The position numbers and the translations under genes are program-made. From an uncultured Bacillota bacterium (GTDB lineage Bacteria; Bacillota; Clostridia; Peptostreptococcales; Anaerovoracaceae), in NCBI GenBank assembly GCA_927441425.1, contig CAKMKG010000026.1, positions 1 through 64,000 of the forward strand: a DNA stretch of 64,000 bases. The letters run 5' to 3'. Each line of letters begins with the position of its first letter. The first letter of the stretch is position 1. Below are positions 7,645 to 17,466 of the stretch, piece after piece. The notes under the pieces are model-generated. The model was given only the letters and a program-made list of their open reading frames with translations, was not told the origin of the DNA and did not search any database.

Positions 7645-8670
7645 TTATTTTACTTTGGCCCGCTCGTATTGCTTTGGCCAATCCAAATCAAAGTTGAGCT
7701 CTTTTGCCGCATGCAAGGCCCAATATGGATTCCGAAGCACTTCTCTTCCTAAATAGATCATATCCGCTTTCTTATTCACTAAAATCGTATTGATATCATT
7801 TGCATTGGAAAGCATACCTCCCGCAGCTACGGGCAATCCGGTGATTTCCTTGATCTTCGCTGCTTGTGGAATTTGATAACCGGGATAGGTTTCCGGCACT
7901 ACCGGAACCAATCCTCCGGTACTCACATTGACGGAGTCGATTCCTTTATGCTTAATCAAATTAAGCATATTGCCAAGATCCTCGGCATGATTTCCACCTT
8001 CCTGATAATCTTCAGCCGTTACTCGTACCTCAATGGGTTTTTCCGCAGGCCAGACTTTTCTGACTGCATCAACAACATCACCAAGGAAACGTACTCTGTT
8101 TTCCGGAGAGCCGCCATATTCATCCGTCCTGTGGTTCGTCAGCGGAGATAAAAATTCATTGATCAGGTAACCGTGCGCAGCATGGATTTGAATCAAGTCA
8201 AAACCGGCTTTATCCGCGCGAACCGCGGCATTCATAAATTCCTGCACAGTATCATCGATATCAGCCTTTGACATTTCATTGGGCGGGGTATCCCCTTCTT
8301 TATACGGAATCGGCGAAGGTGCTTCGATCACGACTCCTTTTGCTTCGCATTTTCTGCCTCCATGATTGAGCTGAATCCCAATTTTCGCCCCACATTCATG
8401 AACAGCACGGACGATTTCAGACAACCCTTCGATATGACCATCCTCCCAAATGCCGAGATCCTTTGAAGTCAGCCTTCCCTCCGGAGAAATTCCCGTAGCC
8501 TCAACGATAATAAGACCGATCCCTCCGACTGCTCTAGTTGCATAATGAATGGTATGCCATTTTGTTGCCATGCCGGTCTCAGGAGCACAATACATACACA
8601 TAGGGGCCATAACAATCCTGTTCTTTAGTGATAGATTTTTAATCGTAAATTCAGAAAATATACTTTGCAT
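7645..8670 (-). CDS. namA: NADPH dehydrogenase, old yellow enzyme family (NamA/YqjM-like)
   Basis: This 341-residue FMN protein matches the YqjM class of ene-reductases: APMCMY with the flavin-tuning Cys25 and Tyr27, IQLNHGGRKC, the substrate-binding HAAHGYLINEF (two histidines), LTNHRTDEYGGS, VRVTAEDY and DMIYLGREVLRNP near the end. Such enzymes reduce activated C=C bonds or act in oxidative stress; the natural substrate is unknown. A UppS-like gene follows 22 bases downstream. Regulation is not visible. Confidence 0.88.
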   Translation of the reverse strand: MQSIFSEFTIKNLSLKNRIVMAPMCMYCAPETGMATKWHTIHYATRAVGGIGLIIVEATGISPEGRLTSKDLGIWEDGHIEGLSEIVRAVHECGAKIGIQLNHGGRKCEAKGVVIEAPSPIPYKEGDTPPNEMSKADIDDTVQEFMNAAVRADKAGFDLIQIHAAHGYLINEFLSPLTNHRTDEYGGSPENRVRFLGDVVDAVRKVWPAEKPIEVRVTAEDYQEGGNHAEDLGNMLNLIKHKGIDSVNVSTGGLVPVVPETYPGYQIPQAAKIKEITGLPVAAGGMLSNANDINTILVNKKADMIYLGREVLRNPYWALHAAKELNFDLDWPKQYERAKVK

Positions 8671-8750
8671 CCAATTTCCCCTTTGTATTTTTATATATTA
8701 TAGCCAATTTCCGTGTTTTGTAACAAAAAAAAGAATTTAAGCAATATAAA

Positions 8751-8833
8751 AAGCACCTGTCAAGGGATATTCTCTTGGAAACCGCTCCCTTTGGTCGGAC
8801 GGTTTCCCGTGAGAACACCCTGACACGGTGCTT
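8751..8833. repeat. Palindromic intergenic element, family 1, copy B
   Basis: The shortest clear copy, 83 bases. Left end AAGCACCTGTCAAGGGATAT(TCTC) at 8751-8774 pairs with the right end at 8811-8833, and the inner stem GGAAACCG/CGGTTTCC surrounds CTCCCTTTGGTCGGA. It lies between ileS and namA, directly after the ileS stop on the minus strand, and could act as a transcription terminator or RNA stabiliser. Confidence 0.8.
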
Positions 8834-8846
8834 ACTTATTTATTGG

Positions 8847-11800
8847 TTAAATTCTTTCCACATCGATGCCGGTTTTATGTCCGTTCAGGTCGTATTCCAC
8901 CATCTCCGATCCAATTTCCTTGAATTCTACGGCCAGCGTTTCCTTCATGATATAGTCCCTGTGCTCCGATAGGGCAGCCTTGACTTCCTCATCCGCCTTG
9001 TAGAAAATTTTAATCTGATCCATCATTTCGAAATCTCTCTGTTTTCTCATCTGTTGGATCTTTGATACCATTTCTCTGGCAAAACCCTCTGAAATCAGGT
9101 CCTGTGTCACGGTAGTATCCAGGATCGTGAAGACGTTGTTTTCCATCGATACCGTGAACCCTTCCTTAGCAGAAATTTGAATATCAACGAAGTCCTTCGT
9201 GATGATCATCTCTTCACCATCGATGATCAGACAAGCTTCTCCTTTGGATTCCAGTTGATCTACAATCTGAACCGGATCCGTTTTTGCAAGCGCACTCCCG
9301 AAGGCTTTGATTTTTGCACCCAGAGCCGGACCGGCAACCTTGAAGTTTGGCTTTAAGCCGAAATTCATATATTGATCGAGCTGCTTTTCAAATACAACTT
9401 CCTTCACATTAAGTTCTTCCTTGATTAGGTCTGTCATATCACCAATCAGATTTTCATATTTTCCGTCAACAAGGATCTTCTGCAGCGGCTGCCTTACCTT
9501 GAGTCTTTCCTTTTCTCTTGCCCCTCGTCCAAGCCCAACCAACTCTCTTACAAGATCCATTCGGGCTTCAACCGTCTTATCGATGCATTCTTCCTTGGCA
9601 ACAGGGTAGAAGGAAAGATGTACGGATTCCTCTCCTGTCAGCTTGGTATAGATCTCATCTGTTATGAATGGAGCAAAGGGAGCAGCAAGCTGTGCGATGC
9701 CGACCAGAATTTCATAGGTTGTCGCATAGACCGACATCTTATCTAGTGTCATCTCTTCACCCCAGAAACGTCTTCTGGCTCTTCGTATATACCAGTTCGA
9801 TAAATCCTCTGTTACGAATTCTTGTATCTTTCTTACAGATTTCATATGATCATAGCGGTTCATTTCCTCGGTGACATCCATAATCAACTGATGATACTTC
9901 GATAAAATCCAGCGATCAAGTTCCGGCCGTTTCCTGTACTCTATAAAAAAGTCCTTCGGGTTGATATCGTCCTGATTGGAGTACAGTACAAAAAAATTAT
10001 ATACATTCTTCAGTGTTCCGAAGAATTTGCTCACGATTTCAATGAGGCCGTCCTCATCAAATTTTGTTGGCGACCATGCAGGCGAAACATACAGGAGATA
10101 CCATCTCGTTGCATCGGCGCCGTATTTATCAAAGAGCTGGAACGGATCCACCGTATTGCCCTTTGTCTTGGACATCTTCTTTCCTTCCTTGTCAAGGATC
10201 AGGTCGTTGACAAGTACGTTCCGATAGGGTGCTGCTCCTTTGATAAAGGTTGAGATTGCGAGCAAGGAATAAAACCAGCCTCTGGTCTGGTCGATTCCTT
10301 CACAGATGAAGTCCGCCGGGAATAATTCTTCATCAAAGCGTTCCTTATTTTCAAACGGATAATGGTGCTGTGCGAACGGCATTGCACCGCTGTCGAACCA
10401 GCAGTCCATTACCTCGGGGATTCTGGACATGGTTCCACTACACTTTTCGCATTTCAGATGAACATCATCCACATAGGGACGATGGAGCTCGATGCTCTCA
10501 TCGATGGTTTCAATCGCCATTTCCACCAGTTCTTTTCTTGATCCAATCGACTCCAAATGTCCGCATTCACATCTCCAGATATTGATTGGGGTACCCCAGT
10601 ATCTATTTCTGGAAATTGCCCAGTCGTTGACGTTTTCCAGCCAGTTACCGAAACGCTTTTCTCCCACGTAATCCGGGAACCAGTTAACTTCATTGTTATT
10701 GGACACAAGCTGATCCTTCAGCTTGGTCATTTCAATATACCAGCTCGGCTTTGCATAGTAGATCAACGGTGTGCTGCATCTCCAGCAGTGAGGATAATTA
10801 TGCTCCATCTTTTCCTTTGCATACAGCTTATCCTCCGCCGCAAGCCACTTGATGATATCTACATCGAGGTTTGCGTCCATCACAAATCGGCCTGCCCAAG
10901 GAGTCTCAGTATAATTTCCCTGTTCATCAACGGGATTTGGAACAGGCAAGCCGTATCTTCTGCCGGTATTGTAGTCGTCTTCCCCGAAGGCAGGCGCGGT
11001 ATGAACAATCCCGGTACCATCTTCAATGGTGACATAATCAGCACAGGTCACATAGAATGCCTTCTTGTCCACTTCAACAAAGGGCATAAGTTGATGGTAT
11101 TCCAGGTACTCCAGTTCCTTTCCCTTCATTTCGGCTAAGACTTGATAGGAATCGGCGCCGAGCACCTTATCTGCCAGTGCTTTTGCTACATAATAAATGT
11201 TACCTTCCTGTTCCGTCTTGATGTAATCGATCTCAGCTCCTACGGTTAAAGCCACATTGGAGGCCAAGGTCCATGGGGTTGTCGTCCATGCCAGGAAATA
11301 TTCATCAGCGTCGGTTCTCTTAAACTTGGCAATTACCGTATTGGTCTTTACTTCTTTATACCCCTGCGCCACCTCATGGGAAGCCAGACCGGTTCCGCAT
11401 CGTGGACAGTAAGGCAGAATTTTGTGCCCTTCATAGATCAATCCACCTTTAAAGAATTCCTTCAGAATCCACCAGCAGCTTTCAATGTAATCATTGTCAA
11501 GGGTAATATATGGGTGATCCAAATCGATGATATAGCCCATTCTTTTTGTCATCTCTCTCCACTGTTTTTCATAAGTGAAGACAGACTCCTTACATTTTTG
11601 ATTGAATTCCTTGATGCCGTACTCCTCAATGTCCTGCTTTCCTGACATGTGTAGCTGTTTTTCCACTTCAATCTCAACAGGGAGTCCGTGGGTATCCCAA
11701 CCGGCCTTTCTCTTTACCTCATGACCCTGCATCGTCTTATAGCGGCATACAGAGTCCTTGAGGGTACGTGCAATCACGTGATGAATTCCGGGTCTGCCGT

Positions 11801-11948
11801 TTGCAGTCGGCGGTCCTTCATAAAATACGAAAGAAGGCATCCCCTTTCTTGTGGTTACACATTTTCCTAAGAGGTCTTCCTTCTCCCATTGGTCGGCTTG
11901 TTCATTCTGCAGATCCGCAATGGCTTTTTCTGATAAATTTTCAAACAT
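8847..11948 (-). CDS. ileS: Isoleucyl-tRNA synthetase, eukaryote-like type 2 with altered HIGH motif
   Basis: IleRS charges tRNA-Ile in the cytoplasm. The 1033-residue protein starts MFENLSEKAIADLQ and has the class I signature as GPPTANGRPGIHH (residues 45-57), where the HIGH tetrad is GIHH, and KMSKTKGN as the second motif. The editing domain (about 190-400) and a long C-terminal tRNA-binding region are present. Sequence style (WDTHGLPVEIEVEK, CWFDSGAMPFAQ) fits the type 2, eukaryote-like clade, which tolerates mupirocin. No T-box leader fits in the 87 bases to recX. Whether a second ileS exists elsewhere cannot be told. Confidence 0.93.
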   Translation of the reverse strand: MFENLSEKAIADLQNEQADQWEKEDLLGKCVTTRKGMPSFVFYEGPPTANGRPGIHHVIARTLKDSVCRYKTMQGHEVKRKAGWDTHGLPVEIEVEKQLHMSGKQDIEEYGIKEFNQKCKESVFTYEKQWREMTKRMGYIIDLDHPYITLDNDYIESCWWILKEFFKGGLIYEGHKILPYCPRCGTGLASHEVAQGYKEVKTNTVIAKFKRTDADEYFLAWTTTPWTLASNVALTVGAEIDYIKTEQEGNIYYVAKALADKVLGADSYQVLAEMKGKELEYLEYHQLMPFVEVDKKAFYVTCADYVTIEDGTGIVHTAPAFGEDDYNTGRRYGLPVPNPVDEQGNYTETPWAGRFVMDANLDVDIIKWLAAEDKLYAKEKMEHNYPHCWRCSTPLIYYAKPSWYIEMTKLKDQLVSNNNEVNWFPDYVGEKRFGNWLENVNDWAISRNRYWGTPINIWRCECGHLESIGSRKELVEMAIETIDESIELHRPYVDDVHLKCEKCSGTMSRIPEVMDCWFDSGAMPFAQHHYPFENKERFDEELFPADFICEGIDQTRGWFYSLLAISTFIKGAAPYRNVLVNDLILDKEGKKMSKTKGNTVDPFQLFDKYGADATRWYLLYVSPAWSPTKFDEDGLIEIVSKFFGTLKNVYNFFVLYSNQDDINPKDFFIEYRKRPELDRWILSKYHQLIMDVTEEMNRYDHMKSVRKIQEFVTEDLSNWYIRRARRRFWGEEMTLDKMSVYATTYEILVGIAQLAAPFAPFITDEIYTKLTGEESVHLSFYPVAKEECIDKTVEARMDLVRELVGLGRGAREKERLKVRQPLQKILVDGKYENLIGDMTDLIKEELNVKEVVFEKQLDQYMNFGLKPNFKVAGPALGAKIKAFGSALAKTDPVQIVDQLESKGEACLIIDGEEMIITKDFVDIQISAKEGFTVSMENNVFTILDTTVTQDLISEGFAREMVSKIQQMRKQRDFEMMDQIKIFYKADEEVKAALSEHRDYIMKETLAVEFKEIGSEMVEYDLNGHKTGIDVERI

Positions 11949-12035
11949 ATTCCATCTTCCTTTTTCTATATCAATATTTCATTAATTGTCTCTAATCCTT
12001 TTATTTTAAACTCTTTCAACATATTATGTCAAGAA

Positions 12036-12503
12036 TTAAATAGAACTCTCAGCTTTCCTAAGCTGACCGAGAATCTCATAAATCACATCGGTATGATAAC
12101 CTAAAGAGGCAAGTTTTCGGCCGATTTTCGCTGTGGTTTTTTCATCAGCGGCCCCCTCACCTCGTTCCAAGAGCTTCCTTGCCTCCTTCAACGCCGCATC
12201 CTTTTCTGTCCGGCGGTCAAAGCTCTCTCTCAGTGCTTCTTGTATCCTAGCAACATCAATTCCTTTTTCCCTCAGCTCGAACTGCAGCCGGACAGGGCCT
12301 CTTCCCTTGCCCATGGCATATCTTATATAGCTGCTGCAGAATCTGGCATCATCCACATAATGTAGCTCTTCCAGATCGTGCAGCTCCTCTTCAATCTCTT
12401 TTTCCTGAAAACCCTTTGCAGCAAGGTGAGTCCTCACTTCATAAGCGCTTCGTTCCCTGTGTTCCAAAAATCGCAAGGCCGTATCATGACAATCCTTTGG
12501 CAT
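12036..12503 (-). CDS. recX: RecX family regulator
   Basis: RecX binds RecA filaments and restrains recombination. The 155-residue product has three-helix tandem repeats typical of RecX: LRFLEHRERSAYEVRTHL, then LEELHYVDDARFCSSYIRYA, GPVRLQFELREKGID, and a last module KIGRKLASLGYHTDVIYEIL. It lies 16 bases after the metallo-beta-lactamase gene and 87 bases before ileS, on the same strand. Confidence 0.85.
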   Translation of the reverse strand: MPKDCHDTALRFLEHRERSAYEVRTHLAAKGFQEKEIEEELHDLEELHYVDDARFCSSYIRYAMGKGRGPVRLQFELREKGIDVARIQEALRESFDRRTEKDAALKEARKLLERGEGAADEKTTAKIGRKLASLGYHTDVIYEILGQLRKAESSI

Positions 12504-12519
12504 TATGAATATCCTTTCC

Positions 12520-13365
12520 TCAGAAATTAAACGTATCTCCTACTCCCGCCGGGATGCAGCGATCTCCCATCAGGTGTCTTAAATCGCAGATTGCAAGGAT
12601 TCCCGTACAATGGACCGGCAGGATGTAATCCATCTCTTCTGCAGCGATCAATCCGAGGATGTGCTCTCGGGTTTTTGCACTTGAATTGTATAGGTGCATC
12701 CCTGCAAGGAAGCCCATAATTTTCTCTCCGGGGAACAATTCCTTTGCGTAGCGGATGCATGGAATCACGCCGGTATGGCTGCAGCCGGAGAAAAGAAAGA
12801 TTCCTTTACTTCGCCCGTTTTCATCCGGCACTCTGACTGCAAGAAACTGTTCATGTTCCATGGGGTCTACCGTCAGACTGCCGTCCATATTCTTAAGATA
12901 AAAAGCTTCCGTCGGAACACAGTCCTCCTGTTTTGGAATCGTTCCTGATACGACAATGTCTTCCGAAAGCCAGGTAACGCCCTTCGTCAGAACCAGACGA
13001 TCTGCGATCTTATCATGTTGCTGCTTGGTCCACCGGATGCTACAGGGTTCCTCGTCCAGTTTTCCCTTCTCCATCCCATACACTGTCTCAAATGCTCTCT
13101 CATGGATATAGATCTTCGCGTTCCGGTTTCTCTCACAGAAGGAAGGAACACCCTCTGTATGATCGTAATGCCCATGGCTGATCACAACAGTATCCACCTG
13201 TTCCAGATCTACCTTCATTCGTTTGGCATTCTGCAGATAAATATCCGAACCTCCCAGATCAAACAAAATCTTCCTGTCTCCAATTTCTATGTAAACAGAT
13301 AGACCGTGCTCCGCCAGACATTCCGGTTCATTGGTTCTGTTTTCACTTAAAATCTGTATTTTCAT
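12520..13365 (-). CDS. Metallo-beta-lactamase fold hydrolase (dihydropterin phosphate synthase-like)
   Basis: The 281-residue protein has the metal motif VISHGHYDHTEG (HxHxDH), a second-shell His in FSGCSHTGVI and a late HCTG, the layout of the MBL group annotated as 7,8-dihydropterin-6-yl-methyl-4-(beta-D-ribofuranosyl)aminobenzene 5'-phosphate synthase, though that name is rarely tested in bacteria. The start at 13365 overlaps the stop of the EamA gene as ATGA and has GGAA upstream; a longer frame starting at 13443 would run inside that gene. True substrate unknown. Confidence 0.75.
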   Translation of the reverse strand: MKIQILSENRTNEPECLAEHGLSVYIEIGDRKILFDLGGSDIYLQNAKRMKVDLEQVDTVVISHGHYDHTEGVPSFCERNRNAKIYIHERAFETVYGMEKGKLDEEPCSIRWTKQQHDKIADRLVLTKGVTWLSEDIVVSGTIPKQEDCVPTEAFYLKNMDGSLTVDPMEHEQFLAVRVPDENGRSKGIFLFSGCSHTGVIPCIRYAKELFPGEKIMGFLAGMHLYNSSAKTREHILGLIAAEEMDYILPVHCTGILAICDLRHLMGDRCIPAGVGDTFNF

Positions 13366-14267
13366 CGCGCAATTCCTTCTTTCTTTTTCGTCATGGACGG
13401 CAGGCTCAGTCCGATGACACCAACAATGATGAATAATGTGCAAAGGATATGATAAGATTCCAGGGGCTCTCTCAGCACAATCACGCCTGCAACGAGGGAT
13501 ATCGCTGTGGAAAGATTTCCGAATATCGTTGCTTTTACCGCTTCCATATGGGCTAGTATGTAGGCCATGATCAAGGCGGATATCAGTGTGGATGGTATGC
13601 CGAGATATGCAGTGGCCAATACAAAATTCATATTGGATAGCGGTTCAAAATAAGCGCCCAAGGTTCCATTTTTGATTCCAAAGATGATTGTCGCCAGATT
13701 GAACAGGATACAGCCGCCTCCGGTAATAAAAAAGGTGATTTCAAAGGGCTTGTAGACACCCCTGACATACCGCATCATGACATTGCTGCAGGCCATGCTC
13801 ACGCTTGACAGGATCAATATAATAAGGCCCACAACATTGACAGAAAAATCCGTAGCGCTCAGTACAAACATCGTAATGACTGCCGAGACCGACATACCGA
13901 CGAATATATTCTGCTTCCAGTTTGTTCTTTCCTTGAGAAAGACGCTTGCAATGACTTTCGCCAGAATTGGTATGACCGCGAAGATGATTCCGCTTTCAAT
14001 AGAGGTCGAAAAGACCAATCCGATTGTCTGGAGAACCATAAACCCCAGGTATAGACCCGCTGTCAGTGCCAGCTTTTTCTTCGGCTTGCCACGCAAGTCT
14101 AGTTTCACCAGACCAATCAATACAATCATTACTGTTGCCAAAAAAGCAAAATTAAAACGGAACGTGAGCGTTTCCAGCGGCGTTGCTATAGAAACGCAGG
14201 TTTTTACTCCAATAAAGGAAAACCCAACAATAAGAGAAAAAAGAACCGCACTTCCGTAAACCTTCAT
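13362..14267 (-). CDS. EamA/DMT-family transporter
   Basis: A 301-residue membrane protein with about ten hydrophobic segments in two EamA halves; the second half shows the LREPLESYHILCTLFIIVG pattern typical of the last helices. It overlaps its neighbours on both sides by 4 bases (ATGA), so it is translated together with the phosphopantetheinyl transferase and the MBL hydrolase. Cargo unknown. Confidence 0.85.
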   Translation of the reverse strand: MKVYGSAVLFSLIVGFSFIGVKTCVSIATPLETLTFRFNFAFLATVMIVLIGLVKLDLRGKPKKKLALTAGLYLGFMVLQTIGLVFSTSIESGIIFAVIPILAKVIASVFLKERTNWKQNIFVGMSVSAVITMFVLSATDFSVNVVGLIILILSSVSMACSNVMMRYVRGVYKPFEITFFITGGGCILFNLATIIFGIKNGTLGAYFEPLSNMNFVLATAYLGIPSTLISALIMAYILAHMEAVKATIFGNLSTAISLVAGVIVLREPLESYHILCTLFIIVGVIGLSLPSMTKKKEGIAR

Positions 14268-14929
14268 TCTTTACAGCCTTCCAAAGTATATATTTTTTTC
14301 ACGGGATTTCCACTGCTACTGCAGTATGCCCCTTTGACTCCAATCCCGATTTCAAGCGGCTTGACATAACAAGGTAAATGATTATCTGTACTGCTCTTCG
14401 TGGAAAGCACCTGCGGTTGCAGGCATCCCCTTTCAACGACGGAAAAGCTGTCCAGTCCCTCAGCCAAACCGGAACCCAAATATTTCACATAGGCTTCCTT
14501 CCGCACCCAGACATCAAAGAAAGCATCTGCTCCGGCAGTCAGGATGAATTCGCACTCACCCTCTGTAAAAAAACGCCGCGCTATTTTTTCGTAATGAACC
14601 TTTTCGCGGATTACCTCCAGATCAAAGCCGACCGGTTCCCCTGCCATCAGGCACCCCCACCAGCTTCCCGAATGACTCACAGAAAAATGAACCGCCGGAG
14701 CCCCCTCTTGTCCTACAGCTGGCAGTCCGGTAAAAAAAGGCTTCCCTTTTTCTGTCCGTTCAATGACTGCTTCTCTCAGCAGTTCTTTTGAAATCGCCAG
14801 TTGCTCCTTTTCACAGTAATCCTGCAGGGCTTTTCGAACCAGTCCTTCGCGGAAGCCGGAACGGTTTTCTTGCTCTTTCACGTGAAGCAGTTTATCCATA
14901 TTCTCGCTGTTATAAAGATAAAGGTACAT
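14264..14929 (-). CDS. Sfp-type 4'-phosphopantetheinyl transferase
   Basis: Enzymes of this family attach phosphopantetheine from CoA to carrier proteins. The 221-residue protein has HFSVSHSGSWW, VGFDLEVIREK with the Mg-binding Asp and Glu, RRFFTEGECEFI and the signature WVRKEAYVKYLGSGL (WxxKEAxxK). Starting at MYLYLYNSENMDKLL (14929) gives a normal family length; a longer frame from 15010 lacks conservation. No polyketide or peptide synthetase is seen nearby, so the partner carrier protein is unknown. Confidence 0.85.
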   Translation of the reverse strand: MYLYLYNSENMDKLLHVKEQENRSGFREGLVRKALQDYCEKEQLAISKELLREAVIERTEKGKPFFTGLPAVGQEGAPAVHFSVSHSGSWWGCLMAGEPVGFDLEVIREKVHYEKIARRFFTEGECEFILTAGADAFFDVWVRKEAYVKYLGSGLAEGLDSFSVVERGCLQPQVLSTKSSTDNHLPCYVKPLEIGIGVKGAYCSSSGNPVKKIYTLEGCKE

Positions 14930-15031
14930 AAAGCCCTCGTTTCTATGCAAAAACAACTGAAACATCCTTATTATACACGGGTTCCAGTTGTTTTTACAGT
15001 CTATTTCCAAAAATATCTTATTTGCAATATC

Positions 15032-17020
15032 TTATTTGCCTTCGCTGATGCGCCCGGCTCGGACGGAATTCATCACTGCGAGTATGGCGACACCTACATC
15101 GGCGAACACCGCTTCCCACATGGTTGCATACCCCAAAGCACCCAGCAACAGAACAATTCCCTTCACCCCCAATGCGAAAGCGATATTCTGCCATACGATG
15201 ACTCTTGTCTTTCTGGCGATACGAATGGCGGTAATCAGCTTTGACGGCTCGTCATTCATGATGACGATATCTGCCGCTTCAATGGCCGCATCGGAACCCA
15301 CGCCGCCCATTGCGATCCCGATATCAGCTCGTGCAAGCACCGGAGCATCATTGATGCCATCACCGACGAAAATGACCTTACCGGCCCTTTCAATCTGGGA
15401 CTTTCTTTTTTCATAGATCAATTCCAGCGCGGCCACCTTCTGATGTGGCAGCAATTCCGAATAGATCTCATCAATTTTTAAATCATGGCCTATTTTTTCG
15501 GCAATTTTTCTGCTGTCTCCGGTGAACATGGCAATGTTCTTCACGCCAATCCCATGTAACCCTTCAATCGCTTTTTGACTGTCAGCTTTTGCTTCATCAG
15601 AAATGACGATGGCGCCTGCGAAGCTTCCGTCTACAGCGATATAAACAACGGTACCGGCCTCATCCTCCGGAACTATGCTGATTCCTTCCTCTTCCATGAG
15701 CCTGCGATTGCCTGCCAGTACGCTGTTTCCACCTACCAACACTTTGATCCCATAACCGATCCGCTCTGTGAGCCCAGTTATAATTCCTTCCTCAATCCCA
15801 TCGGCCGAATTTTCCAGATACCTGTTTTTAATGGAGACAGCGATGGGATGGGTTGAGTGATATTCCGCATACGCACCGTATTGCAATACTTCCTCTTTTG
15901 TAAAACCATTCTGGTTTATGATATTTGTCACTTTAAAAATACCGTTGGTCAACGTACCGGTTTTATCAAATATCACCGTATCCACCGCATATAAGGCTTC
16001 CAGGAAGTTCCCTCCCTTCACCAGGATCCCCTTGGAGGAAGCAGCTCCGATTCCTCCGAAGAAGCCCAACGGGATAGAAATGACCAGCGCACACGGACAA
16101 GAGACGACGAGAAAAACCAGCGCTCTGTATAGCCATTCGGAAAAGCTCCCGATCCCAAGTGCAAAGGGTGGAATCAAAGCCAGCGCTGCAGCCACCCCTA
16201 CCACGGCCGGCGTGTAATATCCTGCGAATTTCGTGATGAAATTCTCTGTCCTTGCCTTTTTGCTGCTTGCATTCTGTACCAGCTCAATAATTTTCGATGC
16301 GGTGGATTCTGAGAATTCTTTCGTTACCTTGACCTGGAGCAATCCCTGACCGTTGATGGAGCCGGAAAGCACCAGGGAACCGACATTCACATCCCTCGGG
16401 AGGGATTCCCCCGTCAGCGCCCTCGTATCCATAGTAGAGCTTCCTTCTGATACGGTTCCATCCAGAGGTACCTTTTCTCCTGCTTTTATGACGATCGTAT
16501 CTCCTACGAGAACTTCTTCTGCCGCAACCACATGGATTCCATCTGTTGTGATCTTGTTTGCTGTATCCGGTCGGATATCCATCAGCGCGGATATGGACCT
16601 CCTGGAATTTGCAACTGCCCGATCCTGCATATATTCGCCTACCTGATAGAACAGCATTACCGCAACCGCCTCGGGGTATTCTCCGATGAGAAAGGCGCCG
16701 ATGCTTGCAATGGCCATTAAAAAGTTTTCATCAAATATTTTTCCTCTTACTATATTTTTACCTGCAGTCAGCAGCACATCTTTCCCGATGAATAGATAAG
16801 CTGCCAGAAAGATGCCTGCGGTACCCATGGCGGGCAGCAGCTGGGTAATGTTACCGAACCCGACACCAAGGGCAAAGAGTATGACTCCGGCAAGGAAGCT
16901 CTTTGACTTCAAAAGGGATTCTTGATTCCCACAATCGCCGCCACAGCAGCTGTCAATGCTGCAAGTGCTATGTATCTCTTTATGACTCATTTCTTCTTTT
17001 TTTGTATTTGAGCTTGTCAT
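15032..17020 (-). CDS. cadA: Heavy-metal-exporting P1B-type ATPase (Cd/Zn/Pb type)
   Basis: The 662-residue pump has the P1B core: the CPC motif in VVSCPCALVISIP, phosphorylation site DKTGTLT, TGES, a hinge GDGINDAPVLA and the HP motif in YAEYHSTHPIA. The N-terminus lacks a ferredoxin-like metal-binding domain and instead carries a short cysteine cluster (CSIDSCCGGDCG, about residues 20-31), a plausible soft-metal site. Metal class is inferred from the CPC motif and the CadC-like neighbour. AGAGGA precedes the ATG. It follows the ArsR gene by 37 bases and shares its promoter. Confidence 0.92.
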   Translation of the reverse strand: MTSSNTKKEEMSHKEIHSTCSIDSCCGGDCGNQESLLKSKSFLAGVILFALGVGFGNITQLLPAMGTAGIFLAAYLFIGKDVLLTAGKNIVRGKIFDENFLMAIASIGAFLIGEYPEAVAVMLFYQVGEYMQDRAVANSRRSISALMDIRPDTANKITTDGIHVVAAEEVLVGDTIVIKAGEKVPLDGTVSEGSSTMDTRALTGESLPRDVNVGSLVLSGSINGQGLLQVKVTKEFSESTASKIIELVQNASSKKARTENFITKFAGYYTPAVVGVAAALALIPPFALGIGSFSEWLYRALVFLVVSCPCALVISIPLGFFGGIGAASSKGILVKGGNFLEALYAVDTVIFDKTGTLTNGIFKVTNIINQNGFTKEEVLQYGAYAEYHSTHPIAVSIKNRYLENSADGIEEGIITGLTERIGYGIKVLVGGNSVLAGNRRLMEEEGISIVPEDEAGTVVYIAVDGSFAGAIVISDEAKADSQKAIEGLHGIGVKNIAMFTGDSRKIAEKIGHDLKIDEIYSELLPHQKVAALELIYEKRKSQIERAGKVIFVGDGINDAPVLARADIGIAMGGVGSDAAIEAADIVIMNDEPSKLITAIRIARKTRVIVWQNIAFALGVKGIVLLLGALGYATMWEAVFADVGVAILAVMNSVRAGRISEGK

Positions 17021-17057
17021 ATGATATCCTCTGCTTTCTCTCAGTTGATTTTTCTGT

Positions 17058-17423
17058 TTATTGATGTGCTACATGATCCAGACCTTGTTTGAATAGCTCA
17101 TTCACATGATTGTCATCCAGCGTATAATAAACGACTTTGCCGACCTTATGATATTTCACCAGCCTGACGTTTCTGAGTACTCTCAGCTGGTGGGAAATAG
17201 CTGATTGTGACATCTCCAGTAAGTTGGCAATATCACAGACGCACATTTCATTTTTGGACAGTGCGAACAAGATCTTTAGTCTTGTCTGATCGCTCAAGCT
17301 TTTAAAAAGCTCTGAAAGGTCGTATAAATGCTCTGCTCTAGGCATCTCGCTTCTGACCCTATTGATGATGTCGTTATGGATGATCGTGCAGTCACATTGT
17401 GGTAACTCATTTTGTTTCTTCAC
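17058..17423 (-). CDS. cadC: ArsR/SmtB-family metal-sensing repressor, CadC-like
   Basis: The 121-residue winged-helix repressor starts at GTG with GGAGG 8 bases upstream. Residues LKILFALSKNEMCVCDIANLL hold the alpha-3 ELCVCD-type cysteines, and an N-terminal CDC could complete the Cd/Pb site; the C-terminal DDNHVNELFKQGLDHVAH has the Asp, His, His, His spacing of the alpha-5 zinc site. Both site types in one protein are typical of CadC. It should repress itself and the downstream P-type ATPase until metal binds. Confidence 0.88.
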   Translation of the reverse strand: MKKQNELPQCDCTIIHNDIINRVRSEMPRAEHLYDLSELFKSLSDQTRLKILFALSKNEMCVCDIANLLEMSQSAISHQLRVLRNVRLVKYHKVGKVVYYTLDDNHVNELFKQGLDHVAHQ

Positions 17424-17466
17424 AAGAACAGCCTCCTTTTATCCTTTTATTAATATATGTTTCATA

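Noticed and set aside
10557-11138. 193-residue plus-strand frame opposite ileS
   Set aside because: It is antisense to the conserved editing and catalytic region of IleRS and has no ribosome site.
11949-12035. T-box leader before ileS
   Set aside because: Only 87 bases separate recX and ileS, and no T-box sequence (TGGnACCGCG) or large stem is present.
12527-12760. 77-residue minus-strand frame inside the MBL hydrolase gene
   Set aside because: It is an alternative frame of the same coding sequence; the hydrolase frame has all the conserved metal motifs.
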